NCBI RefSeq assembly: GCF_021462825.1
Contig: NZ_JAKEEB010000049.1
Span: 1-34,558, forward strand
Length of the DNA stretch: 34,558 nt
Source: Streptomyces glomeratus
GTDB taxonomy: Bacteria; Actinomycetota; Actinomycetes; Streptomycetales; Streptomycetaceae
Reading direction: 5' to 3'
Made by a program: the position numbers and the translations under genes. How positions within the stretch are numbered: position 1 is the stretch's first letter; the number at the start of each line of letters is the position of its first letter. The notes under the pieces are model-generated. The model was not told the origin of the DNA, ran no database searches, and saw nothing but the letters and a program-made list of their open reading frames with translations. Below are positions 15,165 through 22,289 of the stretch, in pieces.

Positions 15165-16574
15165 TTACACGTCGAAGTACAGCTCGAACTCGTGCGGGTG
15201 CGGACGCAGCTGGAGCGGAGCGATCTCGTTGGTGCGCTTGAAGTCGATCCACGTCTCGATCAGGTCGGCCGTGAAGACGTCACCCTGGAGGAGGAACTCG
15301 TGGTCGGCCTCGAGGGAGTCGAGAACGGCCGGGAGCGAGGTCGGGACCTGCGGGACACCCGCGTGCTCCTCGGGAGCGAGCTCGTACAGGTCCTTGTCGA
15401 TCGGCTCGGCCGGCTCGATCTTGTTCTTGATACCGTCCAGGCCCGCGAGAAGCAGGGCCGAGAAGGCCAGGTACGGGTTGCCGGAGGAGTCCGGGGCGCG
15501 GAACTCGACGCGCTTGGCCTTCGGGTTCGAGCCGGTGATCGGGATACGCATGGCCGCGGAGCGGTTGCGCTGCGAGTACACCAGGTTGACCGGCGCCTCG
15601 AAGCCCGGCACCAGGCGGTGGTACGAGTTCACCGTCGGGTTGGTGAAGGCCAGCAGCGACGGGGCGTGCTTGAGGATGCCGCCGATGTAGTAGCGGGCGG
15701 TGTCCGACAGACCGGCGTAGCCCTGCTCGTCGTAGAACAGCGGGTCGCCGTTGCTCCACAGCGACTGGTGGACGTGCATGCCCGAGCCGTTGTCGCCGAA
15801 GATCGGCTTCGGCATGAAGGTCGCGGTCTTGCCGTTGCGCCAGGCCACGTTCTTCACGATGTACTTGAAGAGCTGGAGGTCGTCGGCGGCGGCGAGCAGC
15901 GTGTTGAACTTGTAGTTGATCTCGGCCTGGCCGGCGGTGCCCACCTCGTGGTGCTGACGCTCGACCTTCAGGCCGGCCTTCTCCAGCTCCAGCGAGATCT
16001 CGGCGCGCAGGTCGGCGAAGTGGTCGACCGGCGGGACCGGGAAGTAGCCGCCCTTGTAGCGGACCTTGTAGCCACGGTTGTCCTCGAGGGCGCCCGTGTT
16101 CCAGGCACCGGCCTCGGAGTCGATGTGGTAGAAGGACTCGTTCGCGCTGGTCGCGAAGCGGACACTGTCGAAGACGTAGAACTCGGCCTCGGGACCGAAG
16201 TACGCCGTGTCGGCGATCCCGGTGGAGGCCAGGTAGGCCTCGGCCTTCTTCGCCACGTTGCGCGGGTCGCGGGAGTACTGCTCGCCCGTGATCGGGTCGT
16301 GGATGAAGAAGTTGATGTTGAGCGTCTTGTCACGGCGGAAGGGGTCGACCCGAGCGGTCGACAGGTCCGCGCGCAGCGCCATGTCGGACTCGTGAATGGC
16401 CTGGAAACCACGGATCGACGATCCGTCGAAGGCCAGCTCCTCGTCCGGGTCGAACGCCTCAACGGGCACCGTGAAGTGCTGCATGACGCCCGGCAGGTCG
16501 CAGAAGCGGACGTCGATGAACTTGACGTCCTCGTCCGCGATGAACTTCTTGGCCTCGTCGGCGTTCTGGAACAT
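15165..16574 (-). CDS. glnA: Glutamine synthetase type I (GlnA)
   Basis: This 469-residue GSI makes glutamine from glutamate, ATP and ammonia as a cytoplasmic dodecamer. It shows FDGSSIRGF (~49-57), EAEFYVFD (~129-136, metal ligand Glu), MPKPIFGDNGSGMHVHQS (~254-271, ATP and ammonia site), NRSAAMRIP (~337-345) and EFRAPD. Tyr397 in KDLYELAPEE is the adenylylation site of the GlnE-regulated class, so post-translational control is expected. Exact family length and AGGAGG upstream support the ATG at 16574. The canonical GlnR box at 16671-16708 shows nitrogen-responsive transcription. It is monocistronic and divergent from the RDD gene. Confidence 0.98.
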   Translation of the reverse strand: MFQNADEAKKFIADEDVKFIDVRFCDLPGVMQHFTVPVEAFDPDEELAFDGSSIRGFQAIHESDMALRADLSTARVDPFRRDKTLNINFFIHDPITGEQYSRDPRNVAKKAEAYLASTGIADTAYFGPEAEFYVFDSVRFATSANESFYHIDSEAGAWNTGALEDNRGYKVRYKGGYFPVPPVDHFADLRAEISLELEKAGLKVERQHHEVGTAGQAEINYKFNTLLAAADDLQLFKYIVKNVAWRNGKTATFMPKPIFGDNGSGMHVHQSLWSNGDPLFYDEQGYAGLSDTARYYIGGILKHAPSLLAFTNPTVNSYHRLVPGFEAPVNLVYSQRNRSAAMRIPITGSNPKAKRVEFRAPDSSGNPYLAFSALLLAGLDGIKNKIEPAEPIDKDLYELAPEEHAGVPQVPTSLPAVLDSLEADHEFLLQGDVFTADLIETWIDFKRTNEIAPLQLRPHPHEFELYFDV

Positions 16575-16654
16575 CCAGCTCCTCCTACTCCCGACCGTCC
16601 GTGCCGGGGTGGTAGTTCCTCGTGCGGCCAGTGCGGTGGCACACGCTGCAGCCG

Positions 16655-16708
16655 ACCATAGGGATGCGGCATTTCTCGGGCGTGACCCATTTGTTTCTCC
16701 CAGGTTAA
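16655..16708 (-). promoter_or_regulatory. glnA promoter with canonical GlnR box
   Basis: On the minus strand, TTAAC-n6-GAAAC-n6-GTCAC-n6-GAAAT (16708 down to 16671) fits the Streptomyces GlnR consensus gTnAC-n6-GaAAc repeated twice, with every spacing exact. A -10-like TATGGT follows at 16655-16660. The -35 is poor, as expected for an activator-dependent promoter. GlnR control of glnA is established in S. coelicolor. Confidence 0.93.
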
Positions 16709-16759
16709 CCAGCCTGAGGCCGAGCGACCCCACCTCACCGCGTGCGAAATACGGCGCAG

Positions 16760-16765
16760 TACCGT
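16760..16765 (+). promoter_or_regulatory. -10 element of a probable leaderless RDD-gene transcript
   Basis: TACCGT ends 6 bases before the GTG start at 16772, so transcription would begin at or beside the start codon. There is no ribosome site before the GTG. The -35 is not clear. Confidence 0.5.
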
Positions 16766-16771
16766 GGACGG

Positions 16772-17239
16772 GTGGACAACAGGCAAGCAATCGGCTCGTG
16801 GCTCTCCGGTCCCCGCGCGGCCATGGAAGAAGCCGGGGCGGACTTCGGGCACCGGGGAGAGCAGCTCGGTCTGCCGAAGGAGGGACCGGGTTCCATCGCC
16901 CGTCCGGGTCGGCGCCTCGGCGCGCTGGCCGTCGACTGGGGTGTGTGCGTGCTGATCGCATACGGTCTGATCACCGATGGGTACACCCGGGCCACGCCGA
17001 ACTGGGCGCTGCTCGTCTTCTTCGTGCTGAGCGTTCTGACGGTCGGTACGGTCGGCGTCACCCCCGGCAAGCGGCTCTTCGGCATCCGGGTGGTCGCCGT
17101 GGACACCGGCCGGGTGGCCCCCCTGCGCGCCCTCGCCCGCACGCTCCTGCTGTGCCTGGCGATCCCGCCGCTGATCTGGGACCGCGACAGCCGTGGCCTT
17201 CACGACCGCCTGGCCAAGACGGTGGAGATCAGGATCTAG
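16772..17239 (+). CDS. RDD family membrane protein
   Basis: This 155-residue protein has a hydrophilic N-terminal ~45 residues (DNRQAIGSWLSGP). Membrane segments follow at ~50-67, 78-95 and ~118-133. The RDD signature is spread over RPGRRLGALAVDW, VTPGKRLFGIRVV and IWDRDSRGLHDRLAKT. RDD proteins are small membrane proteins of mostly unknown role; some are implicated in ion or compatible-solute transport. The GTG at 16772 is preferred over an upstream ATG because relatives start DNRQAIGSW and because a -10 element sits 6 bases upstream, implying a leaderless mRNA. It is divergent from glnA, and its promoter region overlaps sequence near the GlnR box, so joint nitrogen control is possible (inference). 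Confidence 0.88.
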   Translation: MDNRQAIGSWLSGPRAAMEEAGADFGHRGEQLGLPKEGPGSIARPGRRLGALAVDWGVCVLIAYGLITDGYTRATPNWALLVFFVLSVLTVGTVGVTPGKRLFGIRVVAVDTGRVAPLRALARTLLLCLAIPPLIWDRDSRGLHDRLAKTVEIRI

Positions 17240-17264
17240 AACCCTCCCCACGCCCCGAAATAAG

Positions 17265-17305
17265 CGGGGCCCTCGAAGAACCGCACAGGTTCTCCAAGGG
17301 CCCCG
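17265..17305. terminator. Bidirectional terminator between RDD and DUF4191 genes
   Basis: An outer 9-bp stem, 17265-17273 and 17297-17305, and an inner 6-bp stem, 17277-17282 and 17288-17293, form a hairpin with a 5-base loop. It sits between convergent stop codons. Confidence 0.8.
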
Positions 17306-17330
17306 AAACCGGTCGAGCCCAGGGGCAGCG

Positions 17331-18029
17331 TCACCGCTGGCGACCACCCCGCGGCATCCGCATCCCCTTCGGCAGCGGCCCCTTCGGCAGCGGCATGTTG
17401 CTCATCAGATCGCCCAGCGCCCGCAGCCGGTCATTGGTCGCGGTCACCTGCGCACCGGTCAGCACCCGCGGGAACTTCAGCATCGTCGTGCGGAGCTTCT
17501 TCAGCTCCACCTGGCCCTCGCCCGTGCCGACGACCAGATCGTGCACCGGCACGTCCGCCACGATCCGGGCCATCTTCTTCTTCTCGGCGGCCAGCAGGCT
17601 CTTGACCCGGTTCGGGTTGCCCTCGGCGACCAGCACGATGCCAGCCTTGCCGACCGCCCGGTGCACCACGTCCTGGCTGCGGTTCATCGCGACCGCCGGG
17701 GTGGTGGTCCAGCCACGGCCGATGTTGTCCAGAACCGCCGCGGCGGCGCCCGGCTGGCCTTCCATCTGGCCGAAAGCGGCGCGCTCGGCCCGGCGTCCGA
17801 AGACGATCGCCGTCGCGAGGAAGGCGAGCAGGAAGCCGAGGATGCCGAGATACGTGGGGTAACCGATCAAGAAACCGATCGCGAGGAAGACACCGAAAGT
17901 GATGATTCCGACAGCCGCGAGTACAAGACCGATCTTGGGGTCGGCCTTGCTGGTCATCTTGTAGGTAAGGGCGATCTGCTTCAGTCGCCCGGCGTTCGCA
18001 GCGTCCGCTGCAGGTTCCTTCCTCGCCAT
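17331..18029 (-). CDS. DUF4191 domain integral membrane protein
   Basis: This 232-residue protein has two membrane spans close together, about 33-55 and 58-77, in a GLVLAAVGIITFGVFLAIGF context. A soluble cytoplasmic domain follows, with VLDNIGRGWTTTPAVAMNRS, QDVVHRAVGKAGIVLVAEGN and RTTMLKFPRVLTG. These are the features of the actinobacterial DUF4191 family, found beside lipA/lipB and glnA in many genomes; its role is not established. The C-terminus is Pro/Gly/Lys-rich with the repeated motif LPKGPLPKG. The ATG at 18029 has no ribosome site but a TAGACT box ends exactly 7 bases upstream, so a leaderless mRNA is likely. Confidence 0.93.
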   Translation of the reverse strand: MARKEPAADAANAGRLKQIALTYKMTSKADPKIGLVLAAVGIITFGVFLAIGFLIGYPTYLGILGFLLAFLATAIVFGRRAERAAFGQMEGQPGAAAAVLDNIGRGWTTTPAVAMNRSQDVVHRAVGKAGIVLVAEGNPNRVKSLLAAEKKKMARIVADVPVHDLVVGTGEGQVELKKLRTTMLKFPRVLTGAQVTATNDRLRALGDLMSNMPLPKGPLPKGMRMPRGGRQR

Positions 18030-18036
18030 GCCACGA

Positions 18037-18042
18037 AGTCTA
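18037..18042 (-). promoter_or_regulatory. -10 element of a probable leaderless DUF4191 transcript
   Basis: TAGACT on the minus strand ends 7 bases before the ATG at 18029. No Shine-Dalgarno sequence lies between. This places the transcription start at the A of the start codon. Confidence 0.6.
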
Positions 18043-18147
18043 CGTGGCCCGGGAAGCGGCGACGACGGCAGTGCCGTGTGGGGGGAGCGGTGGGGACGCT
18101 CCGGGCGGGGAGGGGATAGCGAAGAGGGGAGGGGAAGGGCGGTCGTC

Positions 18148-18348
18148 CTACGAGCGGGACGATGCCGCGGATTCGAACACGCGCTGCGCCTCGACGCGGG
18201 CCTTGGCGCGGCGGCGGTCCTCGAGGACCGAGGTCCAGGCGTTCTGGCGGGCGGTGCGCTGCCCGCCGCTCATGAGAAGCGACTCGATGGCACGGAGTGC
18301 ATCGGTGAACGACGGGATGGCGGTGGCGCGTACGGGCGCGGCCTGCAT
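18148..18348 (-). CDS. Conserved small protein, 66 aa, function unknown
   Basis: This small helical, charged protein contains ATAIPSFTDALRAIESLLMS, then ARQNAWTSVLEDRRRAKARV. I recall close Streptomyces relatives next to DUF4191 and lipA, but no function. The ATG at 18348 is chosen over an in-frame GTG at 18414 for two reasons. A promoter (-35 at 18409-18414, -10 at 18387-18392) would start transcription inside the longer version, and a G-rich ribosome-site candidate precedes 18348. With the GTG start the product would be 88 aa. Its location between lipA and DUF4191 on the same strand suggests conserved synteny rather than an operon, because a terminator precedes it. Confidence 0.75.
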   Translation of the reverse strand: MQAAPVRATAIPSFTDALRAIESLLMSGGQRTARQNAWTSVLEDRRRAKARVEAQRVFESAASSRS

Positions 18349-18386
18349 GGCGGAAGTCCCCCCTAGGGTCGGCGGCTTGGGCAGGA

Positions 18387-18414
18387 TCTGTACGTGGCGT
18401 GAGTCCAGCGTCAC
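18387..18414 (-). promoter_or_regulatory. Promoter of the 66-aa protein gene
   Basis: Minus strand: GTGACG (18409-18414), 16-base spacer, TACAGA (18387-18392). Housekeeping-type spacing and sequence. It supports the downstream ATG start at 18348. Confidence 0.5.
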
Positions 18415-18485
18415 TGTTTGGTGTTACCAGGGCGTGACTGGCCGGTCAAACGCCAATGAAGCCTTGATACGGAGACCCAAAAGCC

Positions 18486-18537
18486 TGACGCGGTCCTGAC
18501 GGCGCCCCCATCTGCGGGGACCATCGGGACCGCGTCA
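18486..18537 (-). terminator. Intrinsic terminator of lipA
   Basis: A perfect 11-bp outer stem (18486-18496 with 18527-18537) encloses an inner C4/G4 hairpin. On the minus strand it is followed closely by a T run (GGCTTTTTGGG). It lies about 90 bp past the lipA stop. Confidence 0.8.
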
Positions 18538-18624
18538 ATCGGCCGTTGCCTGTGAGTAGTCGCTTGTGTGCGGATTCACACGCGGGAACTGGCACGGGGT
18601 GCCGGCAGCATATGCGGACCGGTG

Positions 18625-19590
18625 TCAGACCGCCTGCGAGGCGATGTAGGTGCCGCGCTTCTCGATCGCCATCCGGTAGAGCCGCCCGGCTCGGTAGGAG
18701 GAGCGGACCAGCGGGCCGGACATGACACCGGAGAAGCCGATCTGCTCGGCCTCCTCCTTCAGCTCCACGAACTCCTGCGGCTTGACCCACCGCTCCACCG
18801 GGTGGTGGCGGACGCTCGGGCGCAGATACTGCGTGATGGTGACCAGCTCGCAGCCGGCGTCATGCAGCTGGCGCAGCGCCTCGCTGATCTCCTCCCGGGT
18901 CTCGCCCATGCCGAGGATCAGGTTCGACTTGGTCACCAGGCCGTAGTCGCGGGCCTGGGTGATCACCTTCAGGGAGCGCTCGTAGCGGAAACCGGGACGG
19001 ATGCGCTTGAAGATCCGCGGGACCGTCTCGACGTTGTGCGCGAAGACCTCCGGACGGGAGGAGAAGACCTCTTCCAGCTGCTCGGGCACCGCGTTGAAGT
19101 CGGGGGCGAGGAGCTCGACCTTGGTGTGGCCGCCCTCGCGGCCCGCCGTCTGCCGGTGGATCTGCCGGACCGTCTCGGCGTACAGCCAGGCGCCGCCGTC
19201 CTCGAGGTCGTCGCGGGCGACACCGGTGATGGTGGCGTAGTTCAGATCCATGGTGACCACGGACTCGCCCACGCGGCGGGGCTCGTCGCGGTCGAGCGCC
19301 TCGGGCTTGCCGGTGTCGATCTGGCAGAAGTCACAGCGCCGGGTGCACTGGTCGCCGCCGATGAGGAACGTGGCCTCGCGGTCCTCCCAGCATTCGTAGA
19401 TGTTGGGGCAGCCCGCTTCCTGGCAGACCGTGTGCAGTCCCTCGCTCTTCACGAGGTTCTGCATCTTCGTGTACTCGGGACCCATTTTCGCCCGGGTCTT
19501 GATCCACTCGGGCTTGCGCTCGATGGGGGTCTGGCTGTTGCGGACCTCCAGGCGCAGCATCTTGCGTCCGTCGGGTGCGACTGCGGACAC
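18625..19590 (-). CDS. lipA: Lipoyl synthase (LipA), radical SAM
   Basis: This 321-residue radical-SAM enzyme inserts two sulfurs into octanoyl groups on carrier lysines, completing lipoate on E2 and GcvH proteins. Auxiliary cluster cysteines are Cys56, Cys61 and Cys67 (CQEAGCPNIYEC). The SAM-cluster motif CTRRCDFC covers residues 82-89. The family signature NVETVPRIFKRIRPGFRYER and the C-terminal RSSYRAG, whose Ser ligates the auxiliary cluster, are present. The GTG at 19590 is selected because GGGAG lies about six bases upstream. It follows lipB by 126 bp on the same strand, likely one transcript with possible internal initiation. Its product acts on the E2 encoded at the right edge. Confidence 0.97.
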   Translation of the reverse strand: MSAVAPDGRKMLRLEVRNSQTPIERKPEWIKTRAKMGPEYTKMQNLVKSEGLHTVCQEAGCPNIYECWEDREATFLIGGDQCTRRCDFCQIDTGKPEALDRDEPRRVGESVVTMDLNYATITGVARDDLEDGGAWLYAETVRQIHRQTAGREGGHTKVELLAPDFNAVPEQLEEVFSSRPEVFAHNVETVPRIFKRIRPGFRYERSLKVITQARDYGLVTKSNLILGMGETREEISEALRQLHDAGCELVTITQYLRPSVRHHPVERWVKPQEFVELKEEAEQIGFSGVMSGPLVRSSYRAGRLYRMAIEKRGTYIASQAV

Positions 19591-19716
19591 GTCGGCTCCC
19601 TGCCTGTCTGCGTAGACTTTCGATTCTTCGGCGTACACAGCGTACGCCCGTGATGTGTGGGCCCCCGTGTGTGGGCCAACCTCGGGCAGCGGGGGTGCAT
19701 TCCCCCGGATGGGCCG

Positions 19717-20514
19717 CTACGCCGGCGTCCGCTCGATCTCCCGCGGCTTCAGGTCGGCGTTCTCCAGAACGTCCTTCAGGTGCCGTTCCACCACCGGCAG
19801 CACCTCGCCGACGGTCACGTCCCGCCCCAGCTCGTTCGCCAGGGAGGTGACGCCCGCGTCCCGGATCCCGCACGGGATGATCCGGTCGAACCAGACGTTG
19901 TCGGGGTTCACGTTGAGCGCGAAGCCGTGCATCGTGACGCCCTTGGCCACCCGGATGCCGATCGCCGCGATCTTGCGGTCCTCCCGTCGCTGGCCGGCGT
20001 TGGAGGGTGCGTACTCCGGACCGTTGAGCCGCGGGTCGAACTCCTCGTCGGCCAGGCGGGGGTCGAAGTCCAGGGAGAGGCCGCCGACGGACGGGCGCTG
20101 CTCCACCGGGTCGCCGAGCACCCAGACGCCGCTGCGGCCCTCGACCCGGGTCGTCTCCAGGCCGAACTCGGCGCAGGAGCGGATGAGGGCCTCCTCGAGA
20201 CGGCGTACATGGGCCACGACGTCGACCGGGCGCGGGAGCTTCTGGATCGGGTAGCCCACCAGCTGGCCGGGGCCATGCCAGGTGATCTTGCCGCCGCGGT
20301 CCACGTCGACGACCGGCGTGCCGTCCAGGGGGCGTTCCTCGGGCGCCGTGCGCCGGCCCGCGGTGTAGACCGGCGGATGCTCGAGAAGCAGGCAGGTGTC
20401 GGGGATCTCGTCGGCGAAGCGGGCGGCATGCACCCGGCGCTGTTCGTCCCACGCCTCCTGGTACTCGACGGCATCGGCCCCGAACCCCATACGGACGAAC
20501 CGCAACTCACTCAC
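19717..20514 (-). CDS. lipB: Lipoyl(octanoyl) transferase (LipB)
   Basis: This 265-residue cytoplasmic enzyme moves octanoate from acyl carrier protein to lipoyl-domain lysines, the first step of lipoate synthesis. Motifs are LLLEHPPVYTAGRR, DRGGKITWHGPGQLVGYP (~72-89), RKIAAIGIRV with the catalytic Lys181, and RIIPCGI with the catalytic Cys215. Between GVWV (~130) and the catalytic Lys lies about 40 residues of charged, Asp/Arg/Pro-rich sequence (~135-178) absent from shorter LipB proteins. This accounts for the greater length (265 against about 210-230). The GTG at 20514 has GGGAGG nine bases upstream. lipA follows on the same strand. Confidence 0.97.
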   Translation of the reverse strand: MSELRFVRMGFGADAVEYQEAWDEQRRVHAARFADEIPDTCLLLEHPPVYTAGRRTAPEERPLDGTPVVDVDRGGKITWHGPGQLVGYPIQKLPRPVDVVAHVRRLEEALIRSCAEFGLETTRVEGRSGVWVLGDPVEQRPSVGGLSLDFDPRLADEEFDPRLNGPEYAPSNAGQRREDRKIAAIGIRVAKGVTMHGFALNVNPDNVWFDRIIPCGIRDAGVTSLANELGRDVTVGEVLPVVERHLKDVLENADLKPREIERTPA

Positions 20515-20697
20515 GGCAAGCGCCTCCCTAGAAGCTTCGTAAGGCGTGAAAGACGCCCACGCCACTGTACGTCCGACCGGGTGACGGTGGTGCCGGGTGG
20601 CCCGTCAGCCAGACCGGGCAATCCTCACACGATCGGATGAATGCATATCGAAGGCCGCGATCACCCGCTCACTCTCCGCTACATTCGCGCCGTCCAT

Positions 20698-20814
20698 ATG
20701 GCCATGAGGGCTGCTCACCAAGGCGATACGGGTTACCGCGGCGACCCGGGAGGCACGCATGCCTTCCCGGGCCGGTGGCGGTGCCCGGAAGGCAGGAGAC
20801 CGCACCGCAGATGA
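20698..20814 (+). CDS. Candidate 38-aa upstream ORF translationally coupled to the NsdA-like gene
   Basis: ATG at 20698 opens a 38-codon frame whose TGA overlaps the regulator's ATG in an ATGA arrangement. A TACATT -10 candidate at 20680-20685 would place the RNA start near 20692, leaving almost no leader, so translation would be near-leaderless. It has no Shine-Dalgarno sequence. The peptide (MAMRAAHQGDTGYRG...) resembles nothing I know. The frame spans two mutually exclusive hairpins, so ribosome passage could change access to the regulator's start. The exact ATGA overlap is seen; coupling is inferred, and chance is possible in GC-rich DNA. Confidence 0.3.
   Translation: MAMRAAHQGDTGYRGDPGGTHAFPGRWRCPEGRRPHRR
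20745..20794 (+). promoter_or_regulatory. Alternative mutually exclusive hairpins in the leader of the NsdA-like gene
   Basis: The segment TGCCTTCCCGGG (20760-20771) can pair upstream with CCCGGGAGGCA (20745-20755) or downstream with CCCGGAAGGCA (20784-20794), each with one bulge. The second hairpin includes the GGCA of the GGCAGGAG ribosome site. This is the geometry of an attenuator or translational switch. The rest of the 296-bp gap 20515-20810 holds the lipB promoter region and the candidate uORF. Confidence 0.45.
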
Positions 20815-22286
20815 CGGAACGACCCGCGCAGCGCACCCCCAACCGACAGCTCGCCGCGCTCATCGCAGAAGCGGGGTTCTCCAACGCCGGTCTCGCCCGT
20901 CGGGTCGACCAGCTGGGTCTCGAACACGGGCTCGATCTCAGATACGACAAGACATCCGTGACCCGATGGCTGCGCGGGCAGCAGCCGCGCGGCACCACGC
21001 CCGCGCTCATCGCCGAGGTGTTCACCCGGCGGCTCGGACGCCGGCTCACCGCGCAGGACCTCGGACTGGACGCCTGCGCCCCGGTGTACGCGGGCCTGGA
21101 GTTCGCCGCCACCCCGGAGGAGGCCGTGGACATCGTCAGCGGTCTGTGGCGCAAGGACTCCGGCAGCCATGCCGAGCTGCGCAAGATCGCATTCACCCCG
21201 GCCGGTCTGGTGGTGCCCAGCCGGGACTGGCTGATCGGCCGGGCCGACGACAAGGTGAGCCGCGGCGAGACGCTCGCCCGCGTCCCCGCCCAGGGCCGCC
21301 CCGCCTCCCCCAAGTTCTCCACCGTGCCCGAACCGGGCGGCGCCTCGTCCCGGCAGCGCAGCCAGTCCGAGCGCGGACCCGGCCAGAAGGTCACCGGCGG
21401 GGACATCGCCGCGCTCCGCTCGGTGGGCGAGCTGTTCCGGGCCCTGGACCACGCGTACGGCGGGGGCCACGCCCGCCAGGCACTCGTGCGCTACCTGGAG
21501 CACGAGGCCGAGCCGATGCTCCGCGGCACCTACGGCGAGCAGACCGGCCGCCGGCTGTTCGCCGCGGCGGCCGACCTCACCCGGCTCGCCGGCTGGACGT
21601 CGTACGACATCGGCGCACACGGTCTCGCCCAGCGTTACTTCGTCCAGGCGCTGCGGCTCGCCCAGGCGGCCGGGGACCGCCTCTACGGGGCCTACGTCCT
21701 GATCACCATGAGCCGACAGGCCGTCTATCTCGGCCATGGGCGCGAGGCCGTGCAGCTCGCGCGCGTGGCCCAGCAGGGCGTGGGCACCTCGCCGCCACCC
21801 GTCGTCCAGGCGCTGCTGCACGCCGTGGAGGCGCGCGGCCACGGTGTGCTCGGGGAGGTGCGTGCGTGCACGGCCTCGCTGGTGCGGGCCGAGCGCGCAC
21901 TGGAGTCCGCCCGGCCGGGCGACGACGTCCCCCACTGGGCGAGGTTCTTCGACGAGGCGCAGCTCGCCGACGAGTTCGGGCACTGCCACCGGGACCTCCA
22001 GCAGTACCGGGCCGCGGTCCAGCACGCCGAACGCTCGCTCCAGCTGCGGGCGCCCGGCTACGCCCGCAGCCGGCTGTTCTGCCGGGTCGTGCTCGCCTCG
22101 GCACGGCTCGGCCTCGGCGAGCTGGACCTGGCCTGCCAGCTCGCGGCCGAGGCAGCCGGGCAGGCGTCGGAGATGCGGTCGGTGCGGGCGGTGGAGTACG
22201 TACGGGACTTCGAGCGCCGCCTGGAGCCGTACCGGGACGCGGCACCCGTGCGCGGCTACCGCGACAAGGTGGCAGCGCTGGGCTGA
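20811..22286 (+). CDS. NsdA-like transcriptional regulator with N-terminal HTH and TPR-like helical domain
   Basis: This 491-residue protein has an N-terminal ~80-residue helix-turn-helix-like region (NRQLAALIAEAGFSNAGLAR and DKTSVTRWLRGQQPRGTTPA). It resembles NsdA and related Streptomyces proteins in which W-L-R/D-G-x-x-P is conserved. A linker at ~165-195 leads into an all-helical C-terminal domain with repeated TPR-like patterns (LFAAAADLTRLAGWTSYDIG, YFVQALRLAQAAGDRLYGAY, ADEFGHCHRDLQQYRAAVQH). NsdA represses antibiotic production and sporulation in S. coelicolor; this paralogue's role is unknown. The ATG at 20811 lies 12 bases after GGCAGGAG, a slightly long spacing. It is convergent with the FAD enzyme gene, only 3 bp between stops. 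Confidence 0.88.
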   Translation: MTERPAQRTPNRQLAALIAEAGFSNAGLARRVDQLGLEHGLDLRYDKTSVTRWLRGQQPRGTTPALIAEVFTRRLGRRLTAQDLGLDACAPVYAGLEFAATPEEAVDIVSGLWRKDSGSHAELRKIAFTPAGLVVPSRDWLIGRADDKVSRGETLARVPAQGRPASPKFSTVPEPGGASSRQRSQSERGPGQKVTGGDIAALRSVGELFRALDHAYGGGHARQALVRYLEHEAEPMLRGTYGEQTGRRLFAAAADLTRLAGWTSYDIGAHGLAQRYFVQALRLAQAAGDRLYGAYVLITMSRQAVYLGHGREAVQLARVAQQGVGTSPPPVVQALLHAVEARGHGVLGEVRACTASLVRAERALESARPGDDVPHWARFFDEAQLADEFGHCHRDLQQYRAAVQHAERSLQLRAPGYARSRLFCRVVLASARLGLGELDLACQLAAEAAGQASEMRSVRAVEYVRDFERRLEPYRDAAPVRGYRDKVAALG

Positions 22287-22289
22287 GCC

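Noticed and set aside
15192..16661. Long plus-strand frame antisense to glnA
   Set aside because: glnA is unmistakable and of exact family length; the opposite frame has no recognisable motif.
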